From Helicobacter winghamensis ATCC BAA-430 (GTDB lineage Bacteria > Campylobacterota > Campylobacteria > Campylobacterales > Helicobacteraceae), in the NCBI RefSeq assembly GCF_028751035.1, contig NZ_CP063533.1:248001-312000 (forward strand): a stretch of DNA of 64,000 nt, in the 5' to 3' direction. The notes beneath the pieces were generated by a model. The model did not search any database and had not been told where the DNA came from. It saw nothing but the letters and a program-made list of their open reading frames with translations. Of this stretch, positions 54,390-63,160 are shown in pieces. The translations under genes were made by a program, and so were the position numbers. Position 1 is the stretch's first letter. The number at the start of each line of letters is the position of its first letter.

Positions 54390-56084
54390 ATGCGAAGTGA
54401 TATTGTAAAAAAGGGGCATAATCGCGCCCCTCACAGAAGTTTGCTAAGGGCAACAGGGCTAAAAGATGAAGATTTTAGCAAACCCTTTATCGGCGTGGCA
54501 AATAGCTATATTGACATCATTCCGGGGCATTTTTTCCTAAACAAATATGCCGAGATTGTAAAGGACGAAATCCGCAAGGCAGGGGGCGTGCCTTTTGAGT
54601 TTAACACCATTGGCGTAGATGATGGCATCGCTATGGGGCATAGCGGTATGCTCTACTCTCTGCCTAGCCGTGAGTTGATTGCGGACTGCATAGAATCTGT
54701 GATGAATGCCCACGCGTTAGATGCGATGATTTGCCTACCAAACTGCGATAAGATTGTGCCCGGAATGCTTATGGGGGCATTGCGTGTGAATGTGCCGACT
54801 ATCTTTGTGAGTGGCGGTCCTATGAAAGCAGGGCGACTAGAAGATGGCACAATACTTGATTTAAACTCCGCATTTGAAGCGGTGGGGGCGTATGAAAGCG
54901 GCAAAATTGATGAGAAAAGATTACACGAGATAGAGTGTCAAGCCTGTCCTAGTGGGGGGAGCTGCAGCGGAATGTTTACGGCAAACTCTATGAATACTCT
55001 GTGTGAGGCTATGGGCGTGGCACTACCGGGTAATGGCACGATTCCGGCTTTAACGCCAGAGCGAGAAGAGTTGCTACGAAAGGGGGCTAGACGCATTGTA
55101 GAGATTGCCCTAGATTCTAGCCTAAGTGAAAAATTTAGATTCCGCAATATTTTGAATGCAAAAGCCGTGCATAACGCCTTTGTCGTGGATATGGCAATGG
55201 GCGGAAGCACGAATACAATTTTGCATATGTTAGCCATTGCCAAGGAAGCGGAAGTGGATTTTAACCTAGAATCTATCAATAACATCGCTGCAAATGTCGC
55301 CCACATCGCCAAAATCGCTCCGGCTCTTAGCACAATCCATATGGAAGATATAAACAAAGCTGGTGGGGTTTCAGCGGTAATCAATGAGGTGTCTAAAAGA
55401 GAAAATTCTATTCTCCACCTAGACGCTCTCACAATCACTGGCGAAACTCTAGGGGAAAGAATAGCAAACGCAAATATCACAGACCCCGAAATTATCCGCC
55501 ATAATGACAATGCCTACTCACAAGTGGGCGGATTAAAAATCCTTTTTGGTAATCTCTGCGAGCAAGGCGCGGTGCTAAAAGTCGCCGCCGTGGCAGAATC
55601 TATGAAAGAATTTAGCGGCAAAGCAATTTGCTTTAACTCCCAAGATGAAGCGATTAAGGGTATCGCAGGGGGCAAGGTAAAGGCTGGAAGCGTGGTAGTT
55701 ATCCGCTATGAAGGACCAAAGGGGGGACCCGGAATGCAAGAAATGTTAAGCCCCACAAGTCTTATTATGGGAATGGGCTTAGGCGAAAGCGTGGCACTCA
55801 TAACCGATGGGCGATTTAGCGGGGCGACAAGGGGGGCGTGTATCGGGCATATAAGCCCAGAAGCTGCTGAAGGGGGGCTTATCGCACTTATTGAAGATGG
55901 CGATATTATAGAGATTTCTGTCTCGCGTGGGAGCTTGGAGCTGAAAGTAGATTCTAAGATTCTAGAATCTAGAAGGGCAAAATGGAAGCCCATCAAAAAA
56001 GAGATAAAGAGCAAATGGCTTAAACGCTACTCACTGCTTGTAAGCAACGCCGCAAATGGTGCGGTGCTAAAAACGGAGTTGTAA
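54390..56084 (+). CDS. ilvD: Dihydroxy-acid dehydratase
   Basis: Third step of valine and isoleucine synthesis, using an Fe-S cluster. It has 564 residues. The cluster cysteines are in [13 protein letters not shown] and [33 protein letters not shown] and [27 protein letters not shown] are C-terminal signatures. GC content and use of GGC, CCG and GGG codons are higher than in the surrounding genes, which suggests transfer. An ilvD remnant lies 1.8 kb upstream. The methyltransferase gene starts at the base after its stop. Confidence 0.96.
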   Translation: MRSDIVKKGHNRAPHRSLLRATGLKDEDFSKPFIGVANSYIDIIPGHFFLNKYAEIVKDEIRKAGGVPFEFNTIGVDDGIAMGHSGMLYSLPSRELIADCIESVMNAHALDAMICLPNCDKIVPGMLMGALRVNVPTIFVSGGPMKAGRLEDGTILDLNSAFEAVGAYESGKIDEKRLHEIECQACPSGGSCSGMFTANSMNTLCEAMGVALPGNGTIPALTPEREELLRKGARRIVEIALDSSLSEKFRFRNILNAKAVHNAFVVDMAMGGSTNTILHMLAIAKEAEVDFNLESINNIAANVAHIAKIAPALSTIHMEDINKAGGVSAVINEVSKRENSILHLDALTITGETLGERIANANITDPEIIRHNDNAYSQVGGLKILFGNLCEQGAVLKVAAVAESMKEFSGKAICFNSQDEAIKGIAGGKVKAGSVVVIRYEGPKGGPGMQEMLSPTSLIMGMGLGESVALITDGRFSGATRGACIGHISPEAAEGGLIALIEDGDIIEISVSRGSLELKVDSKILESRRAKWKPIKKEIKSKWLKRYSLLVSNAANGAVLKTEL

Positions 56085-57149
56085 GTGGGTAAAATACACT
56101 TTAGAGTTTTAGATCTATTTTGTGGGGCAGGGGGGTTTTCTAGTGGGATTGACCAGAATCCATATTTTGAGACACTGCTCGCGCTAGATTTTGAGCAATC
56201 TGCTATCAACACTTTTTCGCATAACTTCCCAAAAGCGCAAGTAATCTGCGGCGATATTACTGACATAAAGATAAAAAACACGCTTATCAAACAAGCAAAA
56301 CGCCTTAAGGTCAATATGATTATAGGAGGTCCTCCTTGTCAGGGCTTTAGCCTTAAGGGAAAAAAACTTGGACTGCAAGATCCTAGAAACTTTTTGTTTT
56401 TAGAGTATTTAGACATTGTCAAGCAGTTACAGCCTGAACTATTTATAATAGAAAATGTCAAAAGCATTTTTAGCACTGCAAACGGATATTTCAAAAACGA
56501 GATAGAAAGACATATACAAGATCTAGGCTATAAAGTGGATTCTGCTATTTTAAACGCTAAAGATTTTTGCGTGCCACAAAATAGAGAAAGGGCGTTTTTT
56601 ATCGCACATAAAAAGGAGTATTTAGGCTTCCCAGCTCCAAGCGAAATGCAAGTGTGTGTCAAAGATGCCATAAGTGATTTAGCATATTTACAAAGCAATC
56701 AAGGCGAGATTACAAGCCCCTACAAAAACCCACCACAAAGTGCGTATCAAAAAATGCTAAGAGGTGAGATTTTGCAATATCATAAAGCAAGCAATCACTC
56801 ACAAATCGCAATAAAAAAGTTAGAAATGATCCCCAAAGAAAAGGGTAAAGAATATCTGCCTAAAAATCTGCACGGCAAGCAAAAATTCAACACAACTTGG
56901 GGGCGGTTAAAATGGAATGAGATTAGCCCAACGATTGATACAAGGTTTGACACTCCAAGCAATGGCACAAACTCACACCCTTTTTTGCACCGCTCCATTA
57001 CACCACGAGAAGCTGCTAGAATCCAAAGCTTTAGCGATAGCTTTATATTCTTAGGCAAAAAGACACAGGTTTGTAAGCAAATAGGCAATGCTGTGCCACC
57101 ACTGCTTGCAAAAGCATTAGCAGACCACATTGCAAGTGAGCTTTTATGA
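56085..57149 (+). CDS. DNA (cytosine-5) methyltransferase
   Basis: A 354-residue C5 methyltransferase of the Dcm/HhaI type. Motif I DLFCGAGGFSSG, motif IV GGPPCQGFS with the catalytic Cys, motif VI IENVKSI, motif VIII QNRERAFFI and the IX-X end ITPREAARIQSF are in order. The start is GTG. It overlaps the next methyltransferase by four bases. Size and pairing match M.HpyAVIA and M.HpyAVIB of H. pylori, which I recall as modifying CCTC/GAGG, so that target is predicted, not shown. Confidence 0.92.
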   Translation: MGKIHFRVLDLFCGAGGFSSGIDQNPYFETLLALDFEQSAINTFSHNFPKAQVICGDITDIKIKNTLIKQAKRLKVNMIIGGPPCQGFSLKGKKLGLQDPRNFLFLEYLDIVKQLQPELFIIENVKSIFSTANGYFKNEIERHIQDLGYKVDSAILNAKDFCVPQNRERAFFIAHKKEYLGFPAPSEMQVCVKDAISDLAYLQSNQGEITSPYKNPPQSAYQKMLRGEILQYHKASNHSQIAIKKLEMIPKEKGKEYLPKNLHGKQKFNTTWGRLKWNEISPTIDTRFDTPSNGTNSHPFLHRSITPREAARIQSFSDSFIFLGKKTQVCKQIGNAVPPLLAKALADHIASELL

Positions 57150-57844
57150 AGCTTTACAATGCGGATTCTTACACCTTTATCCAGCAAATGCTAGAGAATA
57201 AAGTAAAGGTTCATCACATTATCACTGATCCGCCCTACAATATCTCTAAGTCCAATAATTTTCCGTCTATGAGACAAAGGCGGCAGGGGGTAGATTTTGG
57301 CGTGTGGGATAAGGGCTTTGACCTTGTATCGTGGATCCCGCAATATGCAGAGATTTTAGACAAAAATGGCTCAATGATTATATTCTGCTCTTATCGTTTT
57401 ATAAGCTTTATCACACAAGCCTTAGAAAACTCAAATATGATTGTAAAAGATGTTTTGATATGGCAGAAGTCAAATCCTATGCCACGCAACACAACAAGGC
57501 GTTATGTGCAGGATTTAGAGTTTGCGGTGTGGGCGGTAAAAAGTGGGGCAAAATGGGTGTTTAACAAGCCTAGCGATGTGCCATATTTGCGATCTATTTT
57601 TACACACGCCCTTGTAAGTGGCAAAGAAAAATTAGGACACCCCACACAAAAAAGTCTAAAACTTATGAAAGATCTTATACAAATCCACACAAATCTAAAT
57701 GAAGTCGTGCTTGATCCATTTATGGGCAGTGGTAGCACAGGGGCTGCTTGCCTAGAGCTAGGGAGAGAATTTATCGGCATAGAGAGAGATAAAAAGTTTT
57801 TTACTATGGCACAAAAGCGACTAGAATCCTACAATAAAGACTGA
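57146..57844 (+). CDS. DNA N6-adenine (or N4-cytosine) methyltransferase
   Basis: A 232-residue amino-methyltransferase of the beta class: the catalytic motif IV comes first (IITDPPYNISKSNNFP, DPPY form usual for N6-adenine) and the AdoMet motif I last (LDPFMGSGSTGAACLELGREFIGIERD). It is short, with a small target domain between. Paired with the C5 enzyme it would protect the two strands of an asymmetric site. Its end overlaps the convergent HNH gene by 16 bases. Confidence 0.9.
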   Translation: MKLYNADSYTFIQQMLENKVKVHHIITDPPYNISKSNNFPSMRQRRQGVDFGVWDKGFDLVSWIPQYAEILDKNGSMIIFCSYRFISFITQALENSNMIVKDVLIWQKSNPMPRNTTRRYVQDLEFAVWAVKSGAKWVFNKPSDVPYLRSIFTHALVSGKEKLGHPTQKSLKLMKDLIQIHTNLNEVVLDPFMGSGSTGAACLELGREFIGIERDKKFFTMAQKRLESYNKD

Positions 57845-59031
57845 TACACTTTATCAATCAAAAACTCTCTATCATTACTCGCAAAAATGATAGAAGCAAA
57901 TTCTAGATTCTGTGGATTGTTTGTAAAAATATTATTGATAATCTGCTTTTGATAGCTCTCACTGCTTGCCCCCTTTTTTAATGCTCTGTGGCATACAGGG
58001 CAGAGCTTTGTGAGATTTTCTAGCACATCTAACTGCTTGTCTTTCCCAACAGAAATGCAATGATGAATTTCAGTGTAATACCGCCCCATTTTTGTTAAAA
58101 AACTTCTATCTTGTATATCATAATAATCATTACAAGCCGCACAAATATCATCACTTGAATATTTAAATATTTTTACAATCTGTCCATCTCTGCTAAAAGA
58201 TTCTTTATCATTTTCTTTTTCAAATGCTAAATCCTTGCGTATTTTCTCAATTTCATAAGGCGATAAATGCTTATCATAAATTATATGTAGATAATGTGCT
58301 ATGCGTTCTTCAAAAGAGTTTTGAGTAAAGCTTGGCTCTTCACACGAAAAGTAATATATGCCATTATCTAGTTTATAATCCAAATTATATGCCTTACTTG
58401 CTTTTAAGGCTTTGTATGGATTTAGTAGCCCAATATGACACAAATACCAATAGAGATTTATGCGAAATTGTGCATTTCTTTTATTGATATTTTCAGTATA
58501 TTGTTTTTGCAATTCTCTAAAATTCACATTTAAGGCTTGTGCTGGGATATTAAAATTATCAATCAAATATCTAATGCGTTTTAGCTCTAAAGATGAGTTA
58601 TAAAAATAATCTAGTGTTAAAAAGCTAAGAGTTGTATCAATACTTCCCCTTGTCTCAAAAAACCCACGCAAAAACATCTTTTTATTTTCACTCAAATCCT
58701 TATCCATAAAAAATGGTGAAAGAAAGATTTTCTGCAACAATCGTGCGAAAAACTGCTCATTATTAAGCCTAAGGTCATTTTCTAGTGTTATTGCAAAATT
58801 TGTAGGAGTTTTTCTATACCAAAGATTATGATAACTGCAAGAATTAAGAATACTTTCATACTTATCCAAACTTTCATTATATTCATCATTGCTGACATAG
58901 TTGTCTTTGTGGTGTCTATAGCTAGAAACACTCATAATACTATTATCTTTTATAACATAGCGACTAAAAAATGCTCCCAAATCAAAAGGCGCAATAGTGA
59001 AATCTAAATCTAAAAATTGTGATACAAGCAT
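57829..59031 (-). CDS. HNH endonuclease, probable restriction enzyme of the system
   Basis: A 400-residue protein with a C-terminal HNH domain: CAACNDYYDIQDR, EIHHCISVGKDKQLDVLENLTKLCPVCHRALKKG. It shows the catalytic His pair, the Asn and the four structural cysteines. The first 290 residues are unrecognised, presumably for target recognition. It is convergent with the two methyltransferases. The set of one C5 enzyme, one N6 enzyme and an HNH nuclease resembles the MnlI type IIS system (CCTC). The gene is AT-rich compared with ilvD. Confidence 0.78.
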   Translation of the reverse strand: MLVSQFLDLDFTIAPFDLGAFFSRYVIKDNSIMSVSSYRHHKDNYVSNDEYNESLDKYESILNSCSYHNLWYRKTPTNFAITLENDLRLNNEQFFARLLQKIFLSPFFMDKDLSENKKMFLRGFFETRGSIDTTLSFLTLDYFYNSSLELKRIRYLIDNFNIPAQALNVNFRELQKQYTENINKRNAQFRINLYWYLCHIGLLNPYKALKASKAYNLDYKLDNGIYYFSCEEPSFTQNSFEERIAHYLHIIYDKHLSPYEIEKIRKDLAFEKENDKESFSRDGQIVKIFKYSSDDICAACNDYYDIQDRSFLTKMGRYYTEIHHCISVGKDKQLDVLENLTKLCPVCHRALKKGASSESYQKQIINNIFTNNPQNLEFASIIFASNDREFLIDKVYQSLL

Positions 59032-59108
59032 AATATGTCCTTAGATATAAAGAGACAATATTTTATCAAAAATGCAATAAAAACTTATTTGTATTAAAGT
59101 AAGATTAA

Positions 59109-59324
59109 CTTGCATTTTCTTACCCTTGCAAAGCCTATGATGGCTCAATCTTAGCGATTTTTCCAAAGTTTAAAGTGGATTCTATAATGTTGCAAGAAAT
59201 ATGCGACAAGCTAAATCACACAGATTGGCAGGAGCTTGGATTTGTATGTGATGGGCGGTTTCTTTTCTCACAAAGAAGCTTAGAAAATGCGATGTTAGAT
59301 TCTAGTTTGACTTCTGCACAATAA
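59109..59324 (+). pseudogene. C-terminal remnant of a DNA methyltransferase-like gene
   Basis: An open frame of about 71 codons without a start. Residues YDGSILAIFPKFKVDSI and LGFVCDGRFLFSQRSLENAML look like the end of adenine-specific methyltransferases, by my recollection of that family. The gene's 5' part is missing, and the preceding 80 bases contain nothing recognisable. It marks the right edge of the island. Confidence 0.45.
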
Positions 59325-59326
59325 AG

Positions 59327-59968
59327 CTAAATGGAATCTAAAACTACTTGTAATTCTTCCCAAGTGAATTTTGCTAACATATATGCAAGAGCAAACATTA
59401 CAAGCGTGGTGAAAGAATTTAGAATCACCCAAGATTTTGGATTCTTAAAGAGTACGCTTGCCTTGTGTGCAGCAAATCCAAGACATAAAAACCAAAGACA
59501 AGAAGCACTGATAATTCCTCCGCTTAACAAGAGTTTTTCATTAATGTTAAAGGGTAGAGCAATCGCGCCTAAAATTAGAATCGTATCTAAATATACATGA
59601 GGGTTTAGAAGCGTTATAGCAAGCGTCTGCGCGATGATTTTTGTAAGGCTTGTTTTGTGTCCTTTTGTATTTAATTCTAGATGTTGATTTGCATTAAAAG
59701 CGGCGCGTAGAGATAGGATTCCATAGCTTAAGACAAACAATGCGCCTATAATTCCAAGTAAAATTGTAAAAATTTTGTTTTTAGCAATAAACTCACCAAC
59801 ACCAAAGATTCCAATATTTACAAGCACAATATCACAAATGATGCAAGTTGCACACACCCAAAAAATGTGATTTTTCAAAATCCCTTGTTTAATTACAAAC
59901 ATATTTTGCGCGCCAATTGTTGCAAAAAGAGAGAATGCAATCAGTAGCCCTTGTAGATAAATCTCCAT
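59327..59968 (-). CDS. LysE/ArgO family amino acid exporter
   Basis: A 213-residue inner-membrane protein with six hydrophobic segments. FSLFATIGAQNMFVIKQGILKNH is the ArgO/LysE start, and LAITLLNPHVYLDTILILGAIA holds the NPxxxxD motif. This subgroup exports basic amino acids such as arginine or lysine. It abuts a TSUP gene with a four-base gap. It is distinct from the RhtB-like gene at 11234. Confidence 0.88.
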   Translation of the reverse strand: MEIYLQGLLIAFSLFATIGAQNMFVIKQGILKNHIFWVCATCIICDIVLVNIGIFGVGEFIAKNKIFTILLGIIGALFVLSYGILSLRAAFNANQHLELNTKGHKTSLTKIIAQTLAITLLNPHVYLDTILILGAIALPFNINEKLLLSGGIISASCLWFLCLGFAAHKASVLFKNPKSWVILNSFTTLVMFALAYMLAKFTWEELQVVLDSI

Positions 59969-59972
59969 AATT

Positions 59973-60740
59973 TTAAAATTGTTCGTATAAAAGTTTAGCT
60001 GCCATTAGAAAGGAGATTCCAACAACAAGAGGCTTGACGATACGGATTCCATAACGCATTGCCATTTTAGAGCCAAGATTTGCACCGATAAATTGCCCTA
60101 AAGCCATAAGCAGTCCTATGCTCCAAAGCATATGCCCACCTAATGCAAAAAAGATTAAAGAAGCAAGATTTGTAGAGAAGTTATACAGCTTTGCCTGCCC
60201 TAAACTCTGTATCACATTAAAACCGCCAATAACAATTAGTGCAAGCATAAAAAACGATCCTGTTCCTGGTCCAAAAAATCCATCATAAAAGCCCACAGCA
60301 GCGATTGCAAGGCTTAGATATGCGCGATTTAGTTTTTTTGTTTGTTCCACCTCTTTAATGCTAGGTGAAAATAAAAAATACAAGCCAAAAATTAAAATTA
60401 AAAAAGGGAGAACTTTTGAGAGAAATTCTACTTCAATATACTGCACGCTAATTGTGCCAACTGCTGAGAAAACAAAGGCGATGACTGCAAAGGGAAGTCC
60501 AGATTTTAGGTTGATATAGCCTTTTTTGTAAAACTGTAAAGTTGCCGAAAAACTTCCAAAAGAGCTTTGGAGTTTGTTTGTTGCTAAAGCTTGTAAGGGA
60601 GAGATTCCAGCAAGCAAGAGCGCAGGGATTGTTATCATTCCACCACCCCCTGCAATAGAGTCAATAAAGCCAGCCACAAAGGCTGCAACAAAGAGCAATA
60701 AAAGCATATAAAAATCAAAATTAGCGATTAATTCTTGCAT
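59973..60740 (-). CDS. TSUP/TauE-SafE family transporter
   Basis: A 255-residue inner-membrane protein with about eight segments. FVAGFIDSIAGGGGMITIPALLLAGISPLQALATNKLQSSFGS and the repeat copy GFYDGFFGPGTGSFFMLALI are the two halves of the TSUP signature. Members move sulfite, sulfonates, sulfoacetate or other anions. The substrate is not visible. Confidence 0.9.
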   Translation of the reverse strand: MQELIANFDFYMLLLLFVAAFVAGFIDSIAGGGGMITIPALLLAGISPLQALATNKLQSSFGSFSATLQFYKKGYINLKSGLPFAVIAFVFSAVGTISVQYIEVEFLSKVLPFLILIFGLYFLFSPSIKEVEQTKKLNRAYLSLAIAAVGFYDGFFGPGTGSFFMLALIVIGGFNVIQSLGQAKLYNFSTNLASLIFFALGGHMLWSIGLLMALGQFIGANLGSKMAMRYGIRIVKPLVVGISFLMAAKLLYEQF

Positions 60741-60779
60741 TTAGATTCCTAAAATAAAAGCGTTATTATAATGCAAATT

Positions 60780-61154
60780 TTAAAAAATATCGCACATTGA
60801 TTCACCATTATGCAAGCGTGAAGTTTTGGAGTATTGGCATTCCAAGAGGGAATCCTTAAGCTTAAAATACGCCTTGTTTCCGTGATGATTGATAATAAAA
60901 CCATCTTTTTGTTTGCTAAAATGGCAATCTTTAGAAGTGAAGTCTAGGTGGCTATATAAGGAATCCCAATTAATGCTTTGGCGTGCTTGAAGTTGTGCTT
61001 TTAAGTCTAGGCGGAGATTTAGGGTTTGAAGTTGGAGTTTTTTTGTGCAAGCACTTCTAGTGTAATCGCTAAATTGTGGGATTCCAATGCTTAAAAGAAT
61101 TCCAATTAAAAGAAGTGTTAGGATAATCTCTAGGAGTGTGAAAGCCTTGCGCAT
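60780..61154 (-). CDS. Prepilin-like protein (type II/IV pilin family)
   Basis: A 124-residue protein with the class III signal MRKAFTLLEIILTLLLIGILLSIGIPQF: short basic leader, cleavage before Phe5 and the conserved Glu at mature position 5. Three cysteines lie in the soluble part. It starts at the last base of the preceding prepilin gene. No pilus motor or peptidase genes are in the window. Confidence 0.8.
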   Translation of the reverse strand: MRKAFTLLEIILTLLLIGILLSIGIPQFSDYTRSACTKKLQLQTLNLRLDLKAQLQARQSINWDSLYSHLDFTSKDCHFSKQKDGFIINHHGNKAYFKLKDSLLECQYSKTSRLHNGESMCDIF

Positions 61155-61624
61155 TAAAACACGATAGAGTTGCTAAGTAGAGGAATTTTCAATGTAGAAT
61201 TTAAGCCAATGCTTTCAATAAGTTTTGCGCAAGTATCTCCATTTGCATTGCCTGTAGTTTGTGTAGAAAACTCTAAAAATTGCACACTTTGTGGCGTTGT
61301 GGCGAGCGTGCTATTTGCATCAAGAAGCTTTGCGCTAATACAAGGGTTTTGGTTAGAATCTTGAAGCTTGCTAGTAAGGGCGTAATCACCTAGATTCCAA
61401 TTTGCGCTACTTAGTGTGATGGCGGTTGTAAAAGTTCCTTGACCTTGTGCTAGAAAATACGCTGGAAAGGCTGTTTTTAGCGTGTTAATATCGCTTTTTA
61501 GTGCAACAAGTTTTGCATCATCACGACTTGCGGAAATTTTTGGAATTGCGACAGCAGCTAAAATTCCTAAAATCACTAAGATAAACACAAGTTCTAACAT
61601 TGTAAAGGCTTTTTTATTGCGCAT
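61154..61624 (-). CDS. Prepilin-like protein (type II secretion pseudopilin family)
   Basis: A 156-residue protein whose signal is MRNKKAFTMLELVFILVILGILAAVAIPKI, with cleavage before Phe and the mature-position-5 Glu. The soluble domain has two cysteines. The start at 61624 has GGGGAAG upstream; an earlier in-frame ATG (61675) would spoil the leader. With the next gene it forms a two-gene pseudopilin unit, possibly part of a minimal DNA-uptake or secretion apparatus. Pairs like this are scattered in Campylobacterota. Confidence 0.82.
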   Translation of the reverse strand: MRNKKAFTMLELVFILVILGILAAVAIPKISASRDDAKLVALKSDINTLKTAFPAYFLAQGQGTFTTAITLSSANWNLGDYALTSKLQDSNQNPCISAKLLDANSTLATTPQSVQFLEFSTQTTGNANGDTCAKLIESIGLNSTLKIPLLSNSIVF

Positions 61625-61713
61625 TTTTACTTCCCCAAATTTAAATTTTCTACTAAGATATAAAAATTCTAGCAATTTTAAATAATGTTTGTAAAGGTTG
61701 GTTAGAATCTTTT

Positions 61714-62373
61714 TTAAAGTATTTTGCTTGTGGCATACACAGCGGCAGTTTCGCTACGCAGAATATTGCAATTTGGCGCACTAAAGGTAGTTTGTGTGCT
61801 TAGTAGTTTGCGTTCATTTGGGCTAAATCCGCCTTCTGTGCCAATTAAAAAAGGAATCTCTAAAGACGATTCTAAGGGCTTTGCATTAAAATCCATCACC
61901 GCAATTTTTGGGTATTTTTGTAACACTTCGGTAAGATTATTTAGCAATTCTAGTTTTAAGCGCGTTAGGCGACCGCACTGCTCGCAAGAGTTTTCTAGGA
62001 TTCTATCTAAGCGCAAATTATCAAGCTTGAAGTGTTTTTGTGAAAAATCTGCGTAAAAAAATGTGATGTGTGCTAGGTTTAATTCGTTTAAAAAGGGAAG
62101 TGTTTTTTCTATGTTTTTAGGGTCAATCATCGCCCAAATCAAATGTCCTTTTGGTGTTTTGGATTCCATATTTTGCGTGGTTTTAAGTTGTAATGTGGCG
62201 GATTTTTTGCCAATTTCAGCAATGGTGTAAATATAGACATTTGTATCACTTAAATTACAGAGTGTGATGGAGTCTAATTTGCGCGTTCTACGGGAGCGAA
62301 AAAGATGGTTGTAAATCTCGCCTTCTAGTGTGATTGTAGTATTTCCTGCGTATTTGTGATAGGTAAATTGCAT
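61714..62373 (-). CDS. rsmE: 16S rRNA (uracil-1498-N3)-methyltransferase
   Basis: Methylates U1498 of 16S rRNA. It has 219 residues: an N-terminal PUA-like domain (HLFRSRRTRKLDSITL) and a SPOUT methyltransferase domain with the trefoil-knot motifs FLIGTEGGFSPNE and NILRSETAAVYA. The domain border contains QNMESK, encoded by the 15-bp string shared with gltX and coaBC. Confidence 0.92.
   Translation of the reverse strand: MQFTYHKYAGNTTITLEGEIYNHLFRSRRTRKLDSITLCNLSDTNVYIYTIAEIGKKSATLQLKTTQNMESKTPKGHLIWAMIDPKNIEKTLPFLNELNLAHITFFYADFSQKHFKLDNLRLDRILENSCEQCGRLTRLKLELLNNLTEVLQKYPKIAVMDFNAKPLESSLEIPFLIGTEGGFSPNERKLLSTQTTFSAPNCNILRSETAAVYATSKIL
62162..62176. repeat. Dispersed 15-bp string inside rsmE
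   Basis: GATTCCATATTTTGC, identical to copies at 9233 and 13733. It encodes part of QNMESK on the gene strand. Confidence 0.8.
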
Positions 62374-62374
62374 T

Positions 62375-62782
62375 TTAAATTAGATAGAGAAAAAAGAGTG
62401 CAAAGGCGCAAAAATCTAGGCTGTATTTGATTTTAGCAAAGTGGAAGAACTTTTCGCGTTTTGTAAAATCTGCTTCAACGTGGATTTGTTTTTGAAATTT
62501 ATGGCGTTTAATTTCTGCGATTAAAATTGCAAGCCACAACACAAGCATCAAGATAATTTTAAAAGTGAAAATAAAGCCTAGCATTGCCCAAATCACAAAA
62601 CCGCTAAAAGCACAAGCACTAAGAAGCGTATAATACGCTGGAGCGCAAACGGCTAGAGTGCGAAGTTTTTGTGTATGGGAAGGGTTTGTAAAAAGTGCGT
62701 AAAGATTCCAAAGTGGAGGTAAAAGCAAAGGAAAAGAAAGAAATAAATGGATAAAAATAAGCTCAGTCCCAACAAATTCCAT
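62375..62782 (-). CDS. Unknown small membrane protein upstream of rsmE
   Basis: A 135-residue protein with four hydrophobic segments and a basic cytoplasmic loop (AEIKRHKFQKQIH). I do not recognise the family. It abuts rsmE with one base between stop and start, so the two are co-translated. Its position next to tRNA genes suggests its own promoter in the 70 bases after tRNA-fMet. Confidence 0.65.
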   Translation of the reverse strand: MEFVGTELIFIHLFLSFPLLLPPLWNLYALFTNPSHTQKLRTLAVCAPAYYTLLSACAFSGFVIWAMLGFIFTFKIILMLVLWLAILIAEIKRHKFQKQIHVEADFTKREKFFHFAKIKYSLDFCAFALFFLYLI

Positions 62783-62851
62783 AAAATCACTTTAAATTTT
62801 TAAGAAATTGTAACAACAAAAGTTGAGTTTGTAAAGATTTGTTGTCAGATT

Positions 62852-62928
<77 letters not shown>

Positions 62929-62977
62929 ATAACTAATTTAGAGTAAAATTACTGAAATTCTTGCGGTTTTTAAGAAG

Positions 62978-63052
62978 TGGCTGGGGTACAAGGATTCGAA
63001 CCTCGGAATGCCTGGACCAAAACCAGGTGCCTTACCGCTTGGCGATACCCCA
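62978..63052 (-). tRNA. tRNA-Gln (anticodon UUG)
   Basis: A 75-base tRNA with encoded CCA. Acceptor TGGGGTA pairs with TACCCCA, and the anticodon loop TTTTGGT gives TTG. In this class tRNA-Gln is first charged with glutamate by a GltX2-type enzyme, a candidate for which is at 8965. Confidence 0.95.
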
Positions 63053-63160
63053 ATGTTTTAAAAGTTGGAATTATAGCTTTATATTTTTTGTTTGTCAAGA
63101 TAAAATTAGCAGTATTGCGCTATAATTTAAGTTTTGATGATTTAAAAATTAAGGTTTATT

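Noticed and set aside
56130-56135. Six-G run at the start of the C5 methyltransferase gene
   Set aside because: Too short for frequent slippage compared with the 11-12 base tracts; it encodes conserved motif I (AGGF).
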